DNA of 64,000 bases, from positions 202,015 through 266,014 of the forward strand of contig NZ_BMWT01000006.1 of NCBI RefSeq assembly GCF_014651375.1, given 5' to 3'. The translations under genes were made by a program, and so were the position numbers. Positions 44,431 to 53,279 of this stretch are shown here, piece after piece. Within the stretch, counting starts at the first letter, position 1; every line of letters begins with the position of its first letter. The notes beneath the pieces are model-generated. The model was given only the letters and a program-made list of their open reading frames with translations. It ran no database searches and had not been told where the DNA came from. This DNA comes from Tateyamaria omphalii. Its GTDB lineage: Bacteria > Pseudomonadota > Alphaproteobacteria > Rhodobacterales > Rhodobacteraceae.

Positions 44431-45304
44431 GGTTGGTGTCCTTTTCAAAATGTAAAGCAAGCTTGTCATGATTCGACGGCGAAGTAAAGGTAACGCTGTT
44501 CGCTGTGTAGTGCGTTGAGATGATTGCGAACCGCATTGTATTTGCGCGCTGGGAAAACTCACTGGCGTCTGAGAAACGTTCCAGAGCGTGCATTCATGCC
44601 AATCACAGCATCAGTCGGTATGGGCTCGCTGCCCGATTTCGCCGCGTGTCTCCCCAATAACCGCTGACCATCAATAAAAGACATTGAGACCCGGCTGACG
44701 CTGGCCCCCCCCTTTGCTTTGGCTCCGGGGATTTGGACAAGCCAAACGCCCTCCGCCGTCAGGGTGGAGGCGCAGCCTCCCCCCTCGGACAAGACAAATA
44801 GACAAGGCCGTGTCCTCGCTGCGCTGCGGGCCGCACCAACCTTGTCGATTTGTCCTGTCTCGCCCCCCTCCGCGTTCGCCACGTGGCAGATTTGCAGGAG
44901 CAGGCGGCTTCGCCGTCTGACCTCCAAATCGCCCCCGATTTTCCGGATGGGAAACGGGATCAAACGAAACAACCCAAACGGGTCTGGACAGGAATTGGGT
45001 CAGTTTATGACGCAAAGGTCAAAGTCTTCTGACGTTCAACAGGGTTGTGGAAGGACACACAGTTTAAAGTCTGTGCGATTGCTAAGTCATTGATTTATCG
45101 TTTCGAATTTTTCTGGACGCAGCCATTTAGAGTTTTTGGACACATAGCATTGGGTCTGGGAAATCAGCCAGAAAAATCGTTTAATCTCAAACCATTAGAA
45201 ATCAGCGTTTTGAACGCGCCGCCAGAGCGGTCATTCATGCGGATTGCAGAGAATGTCTGGTTAGAGCCCAAAGTGCATGATGCTGCATGGTGAACGAATG
45301 GCCG
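44431..45304. other. Long gap with structured DNA, no gene
   Basis: About 870 bp. The centre (44690-44960) is GC-rich and full of inverted repeats, including a large hairpin at 44788-44859 and GGAGGCGCAGCCTCC at 44766-44780. The right part (45030-45300) is AT-rich. Frames here have the Arg/Pro-rich look of non-coding DNA. Confidence 0.5.
44788..44859. repeat. 20-bp inverted repeat forming a long hairpin
   Basis: GACAAGACAAATAGACAAGG and CCTTGTCGATTTGTCCTGTC pair at 18 of 20 positions around a 32-base GC-rich centre. C-runs (CCCCCC) flank both arms. The role is unknown; a transfer origin, recombination site or transcript structure could look like this. Confidence 0.6.
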
Positions 45305-46234
45305 CTATTCAGACAGACCTTCTTGGCTTTCCCAGTTAATCTCTGGTTGTTGACCTATGATGCCGTTTGGATTGTGGTCGCCATCGTTGACGTAGTAACC
45401 ATATCTAATCTCGTCGAAGTCAACCGTTTGTCGAATGCCAGGCATCTGAAATATGCGGCGCGTGAACCGCCATAGTAGCGGATAATCTACCAGTCTTTTA
45501 CGCGTGCAGCGGAAATGCGTCGCATAGACTGTGTCAAATCGCACGAGAGTGGCAAACAGCCTTATGTCGGCCATGGTTAGATCCCCTCCGAATAGGAAGG
45601 TTTGACCTTCCAACCTGTCTTCCAGGGTATCAAGTGTGCCAAACACAGTATCGACGGCTTCGTCATATTCGTCCTGTCGTTGGGACTTCCCTGCACGATA
45701 GACAGCGTTCGACAGCCCGTCGAAAATGTAGTGTGTTAAATCGTCGACTTCGTTTCCCAAAGCAGTTGGTCGAAGGTCGATCCTTTGGCTGATCCCATCA
45801 AATGCCGACATAATGTCAGCAGAGGAATTGGAAATAATTCTGCTATCTGCGGCATCCCACAAGATCGGTACTGTTGAGCGGCCCGTGTAGTCAGCAACTG
45901 TTGACGTATAAAACTGATGAACATGTTCAAAATCTGAACGGTTCGAGAGTAGTCCGCCCTGCAATAGGCCATACCCTTCACGACGTGCTCCCCCTGCCCA
46001 CTGAATTCCAATAGTGTCTTTCAGACCAGCAAGAACGAGTGCGATGACCGCGCCGTGCGACCAAGGGCAACTTGCGGAAGCAACGAGGAAAAACCGGCCT
46101 TTCGCATTGCCGGCGTCTCGTAGAAAATTCGCATCAATTGACGTTGGGAGTGCGCTCAGCTCGCGTCGATACTTGCCAGACACCATCGACCGATCGGCAG
46201 CATCATCCCAATTTCCGTCAATCAACATACCCAT
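45305..46234 (-). CDS. Xi-class glutathione S-transferase (glutathionyl-hydroquinone reductase)
   Basis: A 309-residue enzyme of the YqjG/ECM4 type that reduces glutathionyl-hydroquinones using glutathione. The thioredoxin-like domain has the active-site Cys in SASCPWSHGAV (about 55); the middle has VPILWDAADSRIISNSSADIM, and the C-terminal helical domain follows with DIRLFATLVRFDTVYATHFRC. The standard CPWxxR is here CPWSHG, so the Arg is replaced. Length matches xi-class enzymes. Confidence 0.88.
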   Translation of the reverse strand: MGMLIDGNWDDAADRSMVSGKYRRELSALPTSIDANFLRDAGNAKGRFFLVASASCPWSHGAVIALVLAGLKDTIGIQWAGGARREGYGLLQGGLLSNRSDFEHVHQFYTSTVADYTGRSTVPILWDAADSRIISNSSADIMSAFDGISQRIDLRPTALGNEVDDLTHYIFDGLSNAVYRAGKSQRQDEYDEAVDTVFGTLDTLEDRLEGQTFLFGGDLTMADIRLFATLVRFDTVYATHFRCTRKRLVDYPLLWRFTRRIFQMPGIRQTVDFDEIRYGYYVNDGDHNPNGIIGQQPEINWESQEGLSE

Positions 46235-46434
46235 TTTCGTGCTCCACCATCTGTTATTGGGAAGCTATCACTAAGGCCAGAGAAACGAAAGCGGACCTCG
46301 GCGCAATTGCGGCGAACGTTCACTTTGTCCCGTACTGCCGTCATTGGCCGGGTCGATGGTGGAGGTCCGGTGTACGGGACGAACCGGCCATTCTGTTTTC
46401 AGGAACGAATGGGCACTAATGAGCCTTCGATGGA

Positions 46435-47727
46435 TCAGTTGGTGATATCCAATTCCATTTTGTCGAACTTACCACGTTTCAAAGCCCTCCTGTTGATCAG
46501 GAAGACCAGCGTGTAGGCGTCGCCCCACACCCAACCATTCAGTCTGCTGCTGGGTAGCTCCAGAAGCACTTCATTGGGTGAGCCGCGTCCATGAGGCGTA
46601 TAGATGAAGCCGTGCGGAGCATGAGACATGCCTCCGAGTTCCGTATCCGCCATATCGACGCATTTTCGCTCTATGCGATCACGCTGAGGAGGTGCCAAGG
46701 CATCCCTGTCCTCGACAAAACATTGGAAAAGATGTTCGTCCAACATGAACAAATACATATTAGCACAGTCGGATTTCTCCGGATCCACCAACATCACGGC
46801 TGCGGGCTCGATGTCGACGACCTTGCCACCGGCGCCGTGGGTCACATTAAGGCCGGTCAAGGACAAAGCCGATATGTCTTCGATGAAGCAGGAAACTCGG
46901 TCCAGATCGAAGGATTGTGTTTGAACGGCATGCGCCGCCGCGTCAAAGGCCTTACGGGTCTTGATCGCTTCATCCTGAATGGAAAGGACCGTGGTCATCG
47001 CCTTCTCCTGCAGACCTCCCTTGATCTGGTGGTCACATTGAGCGAGCCGCATATCAATATCCGCCGATATACGCTCAATGAGAAATCCGAGGCTGGCCGT
47101 GTCGAAAGGACGGTGCTCTGGTTTGCCGAAATCCAGCAGTTCCTTGTCTCGCCTCAGTCGGGTCGAGAGCGTCTGCGCGGGCAACTGTCCTTCATTTTCG
47201 ATCGCCGACACTGCAAACCTGTTAAAGTACGGAAAGCGCGGGGTGGGGCCACTGTCGTCGTGGTTCAAGCGATGGTGCGGTATCGGCACATCAGCCGAGC
47301 GCAGGCTCAGGTTTCCACTTACGTGCAGAACTTTGCCTCCGCATCCACGTGGGTGATTGAAGAACACCAGATGTCCGTTACGTGGGCCGAGGCCAGACCA
47401 GATGTTGGTTGGTACTTTTGTTAGGTCAATCTGTGCGAGAAAGTTGAGTGGAACACCATCAATCTCGGGCCAGGCGACATCCGTAGGAAGCATGGGTTTT
47501 CCGCCGAACCAGCCAGCTTCGGTCGGTCCAGGTCGGACAATCGGTTTGAGGATCACCGAAGGACCTGTGTCTGTCCGAGCTGCGTCATGAACCGCTAGCG
47601 CGTCGACGTTCGTGTCGAGGATTGCTTGCAACATTTCTGTGCCGCCAGGCCCGTTCGGAGCATCGGAACGGCGTTTGCCGCGACGCTCTCTGATTTTGCC
47701 AACCAGTTTGTTCAACACTGTCCGCAT
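46435..47727 (-). CDS. DUF1963 (YwqG-like) protein
   Basis: A 430-residue cytosolic protein with two DUF1963 segments. The first includes GKPMLPTDVAWPEIDGVPLNFLAQIDL (about 77-104) and the second DPEKSDCANMYLFMLDEH with MSHAPHGFIYTP. YwqG-like proteins have no firm biochemical role; some neighbour toxin-immunity loci. The ATG at 47727 is preferred over an upstream GTG. Base composition is less GC-rich than in the left half of the window. Confidence 0.75.
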   Translation of the reverse strand: MRTVLNKLVGKIRERRGKRRSDAPNGPGGTEMLQAILDTNVDALAVHDAARTDTGPSVILKPIVRPGPTEAGWFGGKPMLPTDVAWPEIDGVPLNFLAQIDLTKVPTNIWSGLGPRNGHLVFFNHPRGCGGKVLHVSGNLSLRSADVPIPHHRLNHDDSGPTPRFPYFNRFAVSAIENEGQLPAQTLSTRLRRDKELLDFGKPEHRPFDTASLGFLIERISADIDMRLAQCDHQIKGGLQEKAMTTVLSIQDEAIKTRKAFDAAAHAVQTQSFDLDRVSCFIEDISALSLTGLNVTHGAGGKVVDIEPAAVMLVDPEKSDCANMYLFMLDEHLFQCFVEDRDALAPPQRDRIERKCVDMADTELGGMSHAPHGFIYTPHGRGSPNEVLLELPSSRLNGWVWGDAYTLVFLINRRALKRGKFDKMELDITN

Positions 47728-48176
47728 GACCCACCCTCTCACTCTATGTAGAGTAGAATCTTAGTGTTCGTTTCTGGCAAAAAGATGGAACGGGCTGGAA
47801 AACTGGCAACAGCCCAGGTCGAAGTTTTCATGCCATGCAACATCTGAGATTTACGCATTTCGCAGCATCGGTCACTTCGGGCTCATCAGGTTGGTTCGGC
47901 GCTTGAAGCATCCGCAGCTGCTTCGGAACGTCGCTGCCATAGACCGTCGCACTTTCGGAGGGGGTAGGGTGCGAACAACACCGACAATCTTTGTTCTTGT
48001 TCCATCGGCAGCTTGCTTAGTCATTACCAATTTGGGCGGAAACAGGTTTCCGCTTTCTAAAGCAAGCAACAGACGGAGGATGAGTTCTTGGTTAGGTCTC
48101 ACTTTTAACCAAAAGGTGTCACAATGACCTGGTTACGATCGATGTGGAAATTATTCGCCATACGTGGTCATGCCTA
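47728..48176. other. Intergenic with doubtful leftward frame
   Basis: About 450 bp. A 76-codon frame on the minus strand (47872-48102, GTG start) has some protein character (ELILRLLLALESGNLFPPK) but no recognisable family or ribosome site. I leave it unannotated. Confidence 0.35.
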
Positions 48177-48758
48177 ATGAGTATCTCAGATCAAGAACGA
48201 CTTCACTTGCGCAGGGTATGGTTTGAAACTGCGTCCCTCGCCACATGTCATTGTCCCAGAGAAAAAATCTCCGAGGTCCTATCGGCATTGTCGTCTGACG
48301 ACTTGCATGAACTCGCTCATGGTGAATGCGAAGAAGATGGTTCGATTGCAGCGGCAATTGTGCGTCACCCATTGTGTGATTGGGGCTCTGCATTCGAGAT
48401 TTTGCACAGCTATTCGGCAGCAGCGTACCAAAGCTATTGGAAAGATGGGAAACCCGAAAGCAGCTTTGGCACAGTGGATCAGGTTCTTTTCGACGCGTTT
48501 GCAACCATAGCAATGCGTGCTGCTAGCGAAGGATTTCCTACTCGTAAGTTCAAACACTACTTGGAAATACACCGCTTTGGCGATGAGCAAGGTAAACCAA
48601 ACCCCTATCATCCTTCAAACTGGATAAAATGGTCTCTCCCTCGACGCGTTCTTGAACCAACCGATGACTGCAAACACAATCCTTCTGTTGTTTTGGAGGG
48701 TGGAAGAATTCTTCCAAATTTTGAGTTCTGGTTGACTGGCCGCGCACGTCTTCACTAA
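48177..48758 (+). CDS. DUF4274-like protein
   Basis: A 193-residue soluble protein. Residues about 35-75 match the DUF4274 pattern (LHELAHGECEEDGSIAAAIV, then RHPLCDWGSAFEILH). DUF4274 domains occur in single small proteins in toxin-immunity neighbourhoods, but the activity is unknown. I chose the ATG at 48177; a GTG at 48144 would add 11 residues. It stands alone, flanked by gaps with gene debris. Confidence 0.6.
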   Translation: MSISDQERLHLRRVWFETASLATCHCPREKISEVLSALSSDDLHELAHGECEEDGSIAAAIVRHPLCDWGSAFEILHSYSAAAYQSYWKDGKPESSFGTVDQVLFDAFATIAMRAASEGFPTRKFKHYLEIHRFGDEQGKPNPYHPSNWIKWSLPRRVLEPTDDCKHNPSVVLEGGRILPNFEFWLTGRARLH

Positions 48759-49237
48759 GGCCCCCAAGAGCAGAAATTCACGCTCTTTGAAAGATCCGCT
48801 ATTTTCGATCTCATATCCGCCGTTAGCCGTGGAGCGCCTTGAGTTCAACTTCAGCCCTTAGCTGACGTTCGTGTAATTGCAGCATTTGGTAAAGTGGGCT
48901 CTTACTGACCTTAGCCGCGGCCTTCATGAACGGCCCCTTTGCGGTCTGGGTCAGAAATGCTTGACGTTTGGGTCAGAATTGAACGACGTGGATGGTTGAC
49001 TTTTTGAGGTTTTCGCGACCAATTGAGTCAAAGATCTGTGACGTTCCACAGACCCTGTGCGATGACAGATAGTTTTGTGTTTTGGGACACATAGGTTTGA
49101 GTTTTTCCTCAAATCGTCGTTTTTGTCTTCCACTTGCTGCCAGCCAAGCCGCCTCCAGGAGTGTGGCTGTTCGACCAAGGGTATTCTCGTGCGCCAGAGG
49201 CGTGTTTGCCGCATAATCGCGGCGAAAGGGCGTTGTC
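48759..49237. other. Intergenic with dispersed repeat
   Basis: About 480 bp between the DUF4274-like gene and the next rightward gene. It holds repeat copy B (48881-48919) and two partial GGGTCAGAA(A/T)-TTGA(A/C) repeats around 48950-48990. No coding frame is convincing. Confidence 0.45.
48881..48919 (+). repeat. Dispersed intergenic repeat, copy B
   Basis: AGCATTTGGTAAAGTGGGCTC followed by TTACTGACCTTAGCCGCGG. The first part matches copy A (43672) and the whole matches copy C (63610) with a few changes. Confidence 0.5.
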
Positions 49238-50119
49238 ATGGTCGAACATTCTCTTCCGTTGTCTGAGACAAATCTCACGATTTCTGATCGCCCAATCGTC
49301 GGAGGACAGGATGGAAGCCGGTTTAAATCCCGCGCCGAGGTTGTCGATGAGCAAGGGACGCGGACGCTCATTTACCTTGTCCCTCCGGATGACCCCGGAC
49401 CTGCGCTGTCTCAAGACGTGATGGCAGCCCGTGAAGAGGCTGGGGCAGGGCAGATCATTCACCTGCGGTCTGACGCGAGAGTCGCCCTTGTGGCGCGCGG
49501 TCTCGGAGATGGGTTTCGATACCAAATGACCGACCGCACCGTTGCCATTGGTGCGCATCAGATTGCCATCATCGATTTGTGCCAACGCTTCCCGGTTGCG
49601 CGCCGAACGGGCTGGAACGACTTCCCTCTGAGCGGGCAGGATTTGCCGGCGTTTTTTGATACGGAGAGCTTTCTGAGCTGGTGGGATTTTGTGCCAGGCA
49701 AACAGCGGTTCGAAATGGTGAACGGGCAGGTGCACTTGGTTCCCAGACTACCACCCGCCGCCCAAAACGGGTTTCAAATGGAGAGTGAATTGAAAAGGTC
49801 GCTTCCACCGTCGTTCTTTGCCATTCCCAACATGCTGTTTCGTGCCGGCGCCTTGTCTGCTTTGCACGTGCCGGTCTCGATCTGCCGAAAGCCACTTGCG
49901 GACGGTTCTTTTGTGGATTCCGCGGCGGCGATGTACCGTGCGTGGGATGCACCGTCGAAACGCGTCGCACTGGATCGGGTCGCGCTGCTTCAAAACAGGT
50001 CGATACCGTGCGCCATTTTTGATCGTATCACTGGCGTGTGGAGGTCGGGCGATTGGTCCGCGATAGCGTCCGTTGATCTTGGTAAAGACAGCCTGAGCTT
50101 GAAAGGCTTACTGCCATGA
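49238..50119 (+). CDS. Hypothetical two-part protein with Uma2-like C-terminus
   Basis: A 293-residue soluble protein I cannot assign. The N-terminal half (about 1-140) is strand-rich (RTLIYLVPPDDPGPALSQD; HQIAIIDLCQRFPVARRTGW). The C-terminal part (about 145-290) starts FLSWWDFVPGKQRFEMVNGQ and continues with LVPRLPPAAQNGF, which recalls the start of Uma2/DUF820 restriction-endonuclease-fold domains, but the catalytic Asp-Glu-x-Lys pattern is not clear. The antisense frame is Arg/Pro-rich and looks like a shadow. It begins with ATG at 49238 without a strong ribosome site. Confidence 0.55.
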   Translation: MVEHSLPLSETNLTISDRPIVGGQDGSRFKSRAEVVDEQGTRTLIYLVPPDDPGPALSQDVMAAREEAGAGQIIHLRSDARVALVARGLGDGFRYQMTDRTVAIGAHQIAIIDLCQRFPVARRTGWNDFPLSGQDLPAFFDTESFLSWWDFVPGKQRFEMVNGQVHLVPRLPPAAQNGFQMESELKRSLPPSFFAIPNMLFRAGALSALHVPVSICRKPLADGSFVDSAAAMYRAWDAPSKRVALDRVALLQNRSIPCAIFDRITGVWRSGDWSAIASVDLGKDSLSLKGLLP

Positions 50120-50273
50120 ACCAAGGCAGCTCGGCGGCCCAAAGCCGTCGTCCGCTGAAGAGTTTGGATGCTGCACTGCGGCCCGTCAGACCGGACCTTC
50201 CCCGCAGCAGCACAGTCCCCAAACTGTTGAATGACTGCACCCGCTCATTCGTTTGCAGACGACCGGCCGTAAG

Positions 50274-50882
50274 GTGCGCGAACTTGCGGTCCTGTCCTCT
50301 GCAACACTGGATGGGGTGATGCAGTCGCCAAGTATGCCCGAGGAAGACCCCTCGGGCGGCTTCACGCAAGGCAGTTGGACGGCCCCCTACTAGGACGATG
50401 TGATGCCGCACTTTGAGTACGTCGCCATGTCGAAACCTTACGACATATTCTTTGGTCGCAAGGCCTACGACATCTTTGCCGGATATTGGCCAAATGCGCC
50501 GCGTTCTGATCTTGGCGGTCGGTTAAATTCGGCGCTAAAGTGTGTGGTAATGTCGCACATTCTACCCCTGAGCTGGGAAAATTCGCATGCGTTGGACGGC
50601 GACATTGTGGTTGCTGTGCAAGAGTTGAAGGACCAAGACGGACCCCCTCTACAGATCCATGGCAGCTCTGCATTGATCCAAACGCTGCAAGCTCACGATC
50701 CAATTGACGCGTTTCGGATTTGGACGTTTCCGGTTGTCGTCGGCGCCGGAAAGCGTTTGTTCGATGGCACCGCTTCGCCGCGCAACTATACTGTTGTGCA
50801 TGCCGAAACACTTGAAAATAGCGTAACGCATCAGTGCTTTAGGTGGGCGCGATTGATGCTCGTCCTGCCCCGTGAAAGATAA
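50274..50882 (+). pseudogene. Dihydrofolate-reductase-like (RibD C-terminal) protein with in-frame amber codon
   Basis: One continuous frame from about 50274 to a TAA at 50882 encodes a RibD_C/DHFR-like protein: RELAVLSSATLDGVMQ, PEEDPSGGFTQGSWTAPY, then TAG at 50391-50393, then DDVMPHFEYVAMSKPYD, IFFGRKAYDIFAGYWP and FPVVVGAGKRLFDG. Only the single TAG breaks it. The expected residue there is Tyr, Phe or Trp. A restart at GTG/ATG 50400-50405 would lose the N-terminal strand. The 3' end overlaps the converging membrane-protein gene by 44 bp. A recent nonsense mutation is most likely. Confidence 0.7.
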
Positions 50883-51261
50883 CACCTAAAGCAAGTGCGA
50901 AGAGGCCAAACTGCAACCCTAAATAAATCGTTTCCATCAGGATATATGTGCCCGCATGCTGCACATTCTGCTTTGCCACCAGCGCCAGCACATGGCTTGT
51001 CCAAAAGAACAGTCCCAACAGCCCTGCGAACTTAATCGCCCGTGCAAAGCCTTCGCTACCCAGCTGGAACATAGGGTAAATTGCAGCCAACACCGCGCCT
51101 TGTACAACCATCGATGCTAAACCAACTGCGATGTTCGGCTCGCCGTCGAAATATCCAAAACTCATGTACCTGTCTTTGAACAGGAGCAGATGCCAAACAA
51201 TTGCGAGGGGGAAAACAATCAGCGGATAGGCCACAGCAGCCAAGATTTGTTTTTTCAGCAT
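50839..51261 (-). CDS. Small polytopic membrane protein
   Basis: A 140-residue protein with four membrane segments (about 5-23, 43-62, 71-92 and 103-132). It resembles DUF1761/DUF2177-type proteins of unknown function. The ATG at 51261 follows GATGAGG with normal spacing; an ATG at 51273 overlaps the stop of the VOC gene upstream. The two probably form one leftward operon controlled by the operators at 51632-51680. Confidence 0.65.
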   Translation of the reverse strand: MLKKQILAAVAYPLIVFPLAIVWHLLLFKDRYMSFGYFDGEPNIAVGLASMVVQGAVLAAIYPMFQLGSEGFARAIKFAGLLGLFFWTSHVLALVAKQNVQHAGTYILMETIYLGLQFGLFALALGVIFHGAGRASIAPT

Positions 51262-51272
51262 GACGAACCTCA

Positions 51273-51620
51273 TCACCCCTGGCTGCGCTTCCAGAGCGCC
51301 ATTGGACTACCGCCTGGATCACGGATGAAACTGGCATCCCCCGCCGGACCCTTAACTTTTTCCACGACCACACTTGCACCGTTTTTGCGCGCACGGTCCG
51401 TCGCGGCATCCAAGTCGTCAACCTCGATATAGGGCACCCAGCCGGTGATCCCTTTCATCTCGTCACAGCTTGCGGCGAAAGGCATGTCGCCGCCTGTCTC
51501 GGTCAAAAAAGTCATCGTACCAATGTCCTTGGGCAGCCATCCAAACATTGATTGCAGGAACTCTGTCGTCTCTTGCGGATTGAGTGTCATGTTGTCGTAC
51601 CAAACGAAGGGTGTAGGCAT
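51273..51620 (-). CDS. VOC-superfamily protein
   Basis: A 115-residue glyoxalase/bleomycin-resistance-fold protein: PTPFVWYDNMTLNPQETTEFLQSMFGW near the N-terminus, then GWVPYIEVDDLDAATDRARKNGA and SFIRDPGGSPMALWK. The ATG at 51620 follows GTGGAGAG. It is divergent from an HxlR regulator, with two palindromic operators in between, so it is probably HxlR-controlled. Substrate unknown. Confidence 0.82.
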   Translation of the reverse strand: MPTPFVWYDNMTLNPQETTEFLQSMFGWLPKDIGTMTFLTETGGDMPFAASCDEMKGITGWVPYIEVDDLDAATDRARKNGASVVVEKVKGPAGDASFIRDPGGSPMALWKRSQG

Positions 51621-51631
51621 TTGTCTCTCCA

Positions 51632-51646
51632 CTTGCAATTTGCAAG
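51632..51646. promoter_or_regulatory. HxlR-type palindromic operator 1
   Basis: CTTGCAATTTGCAAG is a perfect palindrome 11 bp upstream of the VOC start. It shares arms with operator 2 at 51666. Confidence 0.7.
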
Positions 51647-51665
51647 CAATTTGATACTTTGGTTG

Positions 51666-51680
51666 CTTGCATATTGCAAG
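51666..51680. promoter_or_regulatory. HxlR-type palindromic operator 2
   Basis: CTTGCATATTGCAAG has perfect 6-bp arms around TAT, 27 bp upstream of the HxlR start. Its centre is 34 bp from that of operator 1, close to three helical turns. Confidence 0.7.
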
Positions 51681-51707
51681 TGCCTTGCAGTCCTCTATAT
51701 CTGCGTC

Positions 51708-52145
51708 ATGAATTCGGGCAAAAAACCTGACTGGAATGGATGCCCCACTCGCTATGCCGCTGGTATTGTGGGCGACAAATGGTGCTTTCTGTTGCTGAGA
51801 GATGTTCTACTGCACGGCAAACGCACTTATCGCGAGTTCCTCGCCTCGCCCGAGGGCATCTCTACCAATATTCTGGCGAACCGTCTTGCCAAGCTTGAGA
51901 CGATGGGCATGTTGACCCGCGAACCCGACCCACGCAAAGCCAGCAGCGTTTGCTACTTTCCGACGAAGAAATCCAAGGACTTTCTTCCTGCCTTGGTCTC
52001 GATGATGGTTTGGGCAACGCAGCACGACGAGGTAACCGAGGCGCCCGCCTCTTTTGCAGAAAGCTATTCCAACGATCCTGCCGGGACCATCGCGTGGTAC
52101 GAGGCCGAGATCGAGCGCGTTGATCGGGCGCTACGATCCAGCTGA
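51708..52145 (+). CDS. HxlR-family regulator 1
   Basis: A 145-residue winged-helix regulator: CPTRYAAGIVGDKWCFLLLRDVLLHGKRTYREF, then ISTNILANRLAKLETMGML. Cys residues at about 12 and 26 (NGCPT and KWCFLLL) could be redox or aldehyde sensors as in other HxlR proteins. The frame opens upstream, but the ATG at 51708 is the family start. It is divergent from the VOC gene with two operators between. It converges with HxlR regulator 2, and their ends overlap by 15 bp. Confidence 0.88.
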   Translation: MNSGKKPDWNGCPTRYAAGIVGDKWCFLLLRDVLLHGKRTYREFLASPEGISTNILANRLAKLETMGMLTREPDPRKASSVCYFPTKKSKDFLPALVSMMVWATQHDEVTEAPASFAESYSNDPAGTIAWYEAEIERVDRALRSS

Positions 52146-52484
52146 TCGATTGACCCACCAGTCGTGCATCGATGTGAAGACCGGGGCCAGCGCCATTCCA
52201 TCCGCGCTGGCTGAGTATTCAACCCTTGGCGGCACCTCGGCATAAATCTTTCGGGTGACTAGCCCGTCGGTTTCTAGCGCGCGCAACTGGTTGGTCAGCA
52301 TAGTCTGGGTGATCCCATCGATAGACCTGCGCAATTCGCCAAACCGCTTGGTGCCCTGAAAGATCAGAATCTGCAGAATAAGCAGCTTCCATTTGCCGCC
52401 AATCATCCCAATGGCCCGTGGTGCTGGGCACGCGCCTTCGCCTGCGACACGCGTTTGAGCCGGATCAGCAAGAGCCTCAGACAT
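52131..52484 (-). CDS. HxlR-family regulator 2
   Basis: A 117-residue winged-helix regulator with the conserved Cys near the N-terminus (GACPAPRAIGMIGGKWKLLILQ), then GTKRFGELRRSIDGITQTMLTNQLRALETDGLV. It is divergent from a GST gene, with an imperfect palindrome at 52498-52519 between them, so it probably controls the GST-SRPBCC pair in response to electrophiles or oxidants (inference). Confidence 0.9.
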   Translation of the reverse strand: MSEALADPAQTRVAGEGACPAPRAIGMIGGKWKLLILQILIFQGTKRFGELRRSIDGITQTMLTNQLRALETDGLVTRKIYAEVPPRVEYSASADGMALAPVFTSMHDWWVNRSAGS

Positions 52485-52497
52485 CTCATTTTCCTCA

Positions 52498-52519
52498 ATA
52501 GTATCATTTTTGATAGTAT
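52498..52519. promoter_or_regulatory. Palindromic operator, HxlR2/GST intergenic region
   Basis: Arms ATAGTATCA and TGATAGTAT pair at 8 of 9 positions around TTTT. It starts 14 bp upstream of the HxlR2 ATG and lies 81 bp upstream of the GST start. Confidence 0.6.
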
Positions 52520-52599
52520 AGCAAAAAATTCTGCCTACTTTTCAGATCATACCGCCCTGGATATGTCTCTGCAAACACCCACCGACAGAGGAAGCGATC

Positions 52600-53268
52600 A
52601 TGTCCCTGGAAATTTGGACCGTAAGCGGCGCCCCCAGTCCCTGGCGCGCGGCCCTTGGAATGGCCTTCAAAGGCCTCGACTACAACGTCAACCTGCTGTC
52701 CGCCGCACAGAAGGAACACAAATCCGATGCCTATCTCGCCATCAATCCACGCGGCACGGTTCCGACCGTGAAAAACGGCGACACGACCCTCAGCCAATCG
52801 GTTGCTATCCTGGCCTGGCTGGACCGAGAATATCCGGCCGCGCCCCTGTTCGGGGACTCCCCGCAAGACGCAGGCCTCATCTGGCAGCGCACCATGGAAA
52901 TCTTTGACTACTTGCCCGACACCACAAGCGGTATTCTTTCCCCGATTTTCTTCCAAGGTATCGGCGAAGCCACAGACGAGCTGAAAGTCGCCAGTGAAAG
53001 ACTTCAAGACGAACTTGCGCACCTGACCGGCATCCTGGTCGATGCACCTTTCCTGTCAGGTGCACGCCCAGGTGCAGCAGACGCCGTCGCATTCCCGCAT
53101 GTGCGTCTGATCCAACGTGCCATGGAGACGAAACCTGAGATCATGCGAGCCCTCGGCTTACCGGACCTTGCGACCGTATCAGGCGAAATCGCAGATTGGG
53201 TGCAACGGATCGAAGCCCTTCCGAAAGTCGCCGAAACCTTTCCGCCCCACTGGGCCGAAGCCGCTTAA
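52600..53268 (+). CDS. Glutathione S-transferase
   Basis: A 222-residue GST. The N-terminal thioredoxin domain has the GSH-contact motifs AINPRGTVPTVKNGD and SQSVAILAWLDREYP; the active-site region is WTVSGAPSPWRAAL, with Ser replacing Cys in the APSPW motif. The C-terminal helical domain ends FPPHWAEAA. It is followed 11 bp later by an SRPBCC gene in the same orientation, and HxlR regulator 2 is divergent. Confidence 0.9.
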   Translation: MSLEIWTVSGAPSPWRAALGMAFKGLDYNVNLLSAAQKEHKSDAYLAINPRGTVPTVKNGDTTLSQSVAILAWLDREYPAAPLFGDSPQDAGLIWQRTMEIFDYLPDTTSGILSPIFFQGIGEATDELKVASERLQDELAHLTGILVDAPFLSGARPGAADAVAFPHVRLIQRAMETKPEIMRALGLPDLATVSGEIADWVQRIEALPKVAETFPPHWAEAA

Positions 53269-53279
53269 GGACAATCCAG

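Noticed and set aside
49109..49735. 208-codon minus-strand frame
   Set aside because: Overlaps the plus-strand gene at 49238, which has better protein character.
9917..50393. Genome-wide amber-codon reassignment
   Set aside because: Intact genes such as adh, the flavodoxin-like gene and the amidase end in TAG, and no pyrrolysine or suppressor tRNA is visible in the window.
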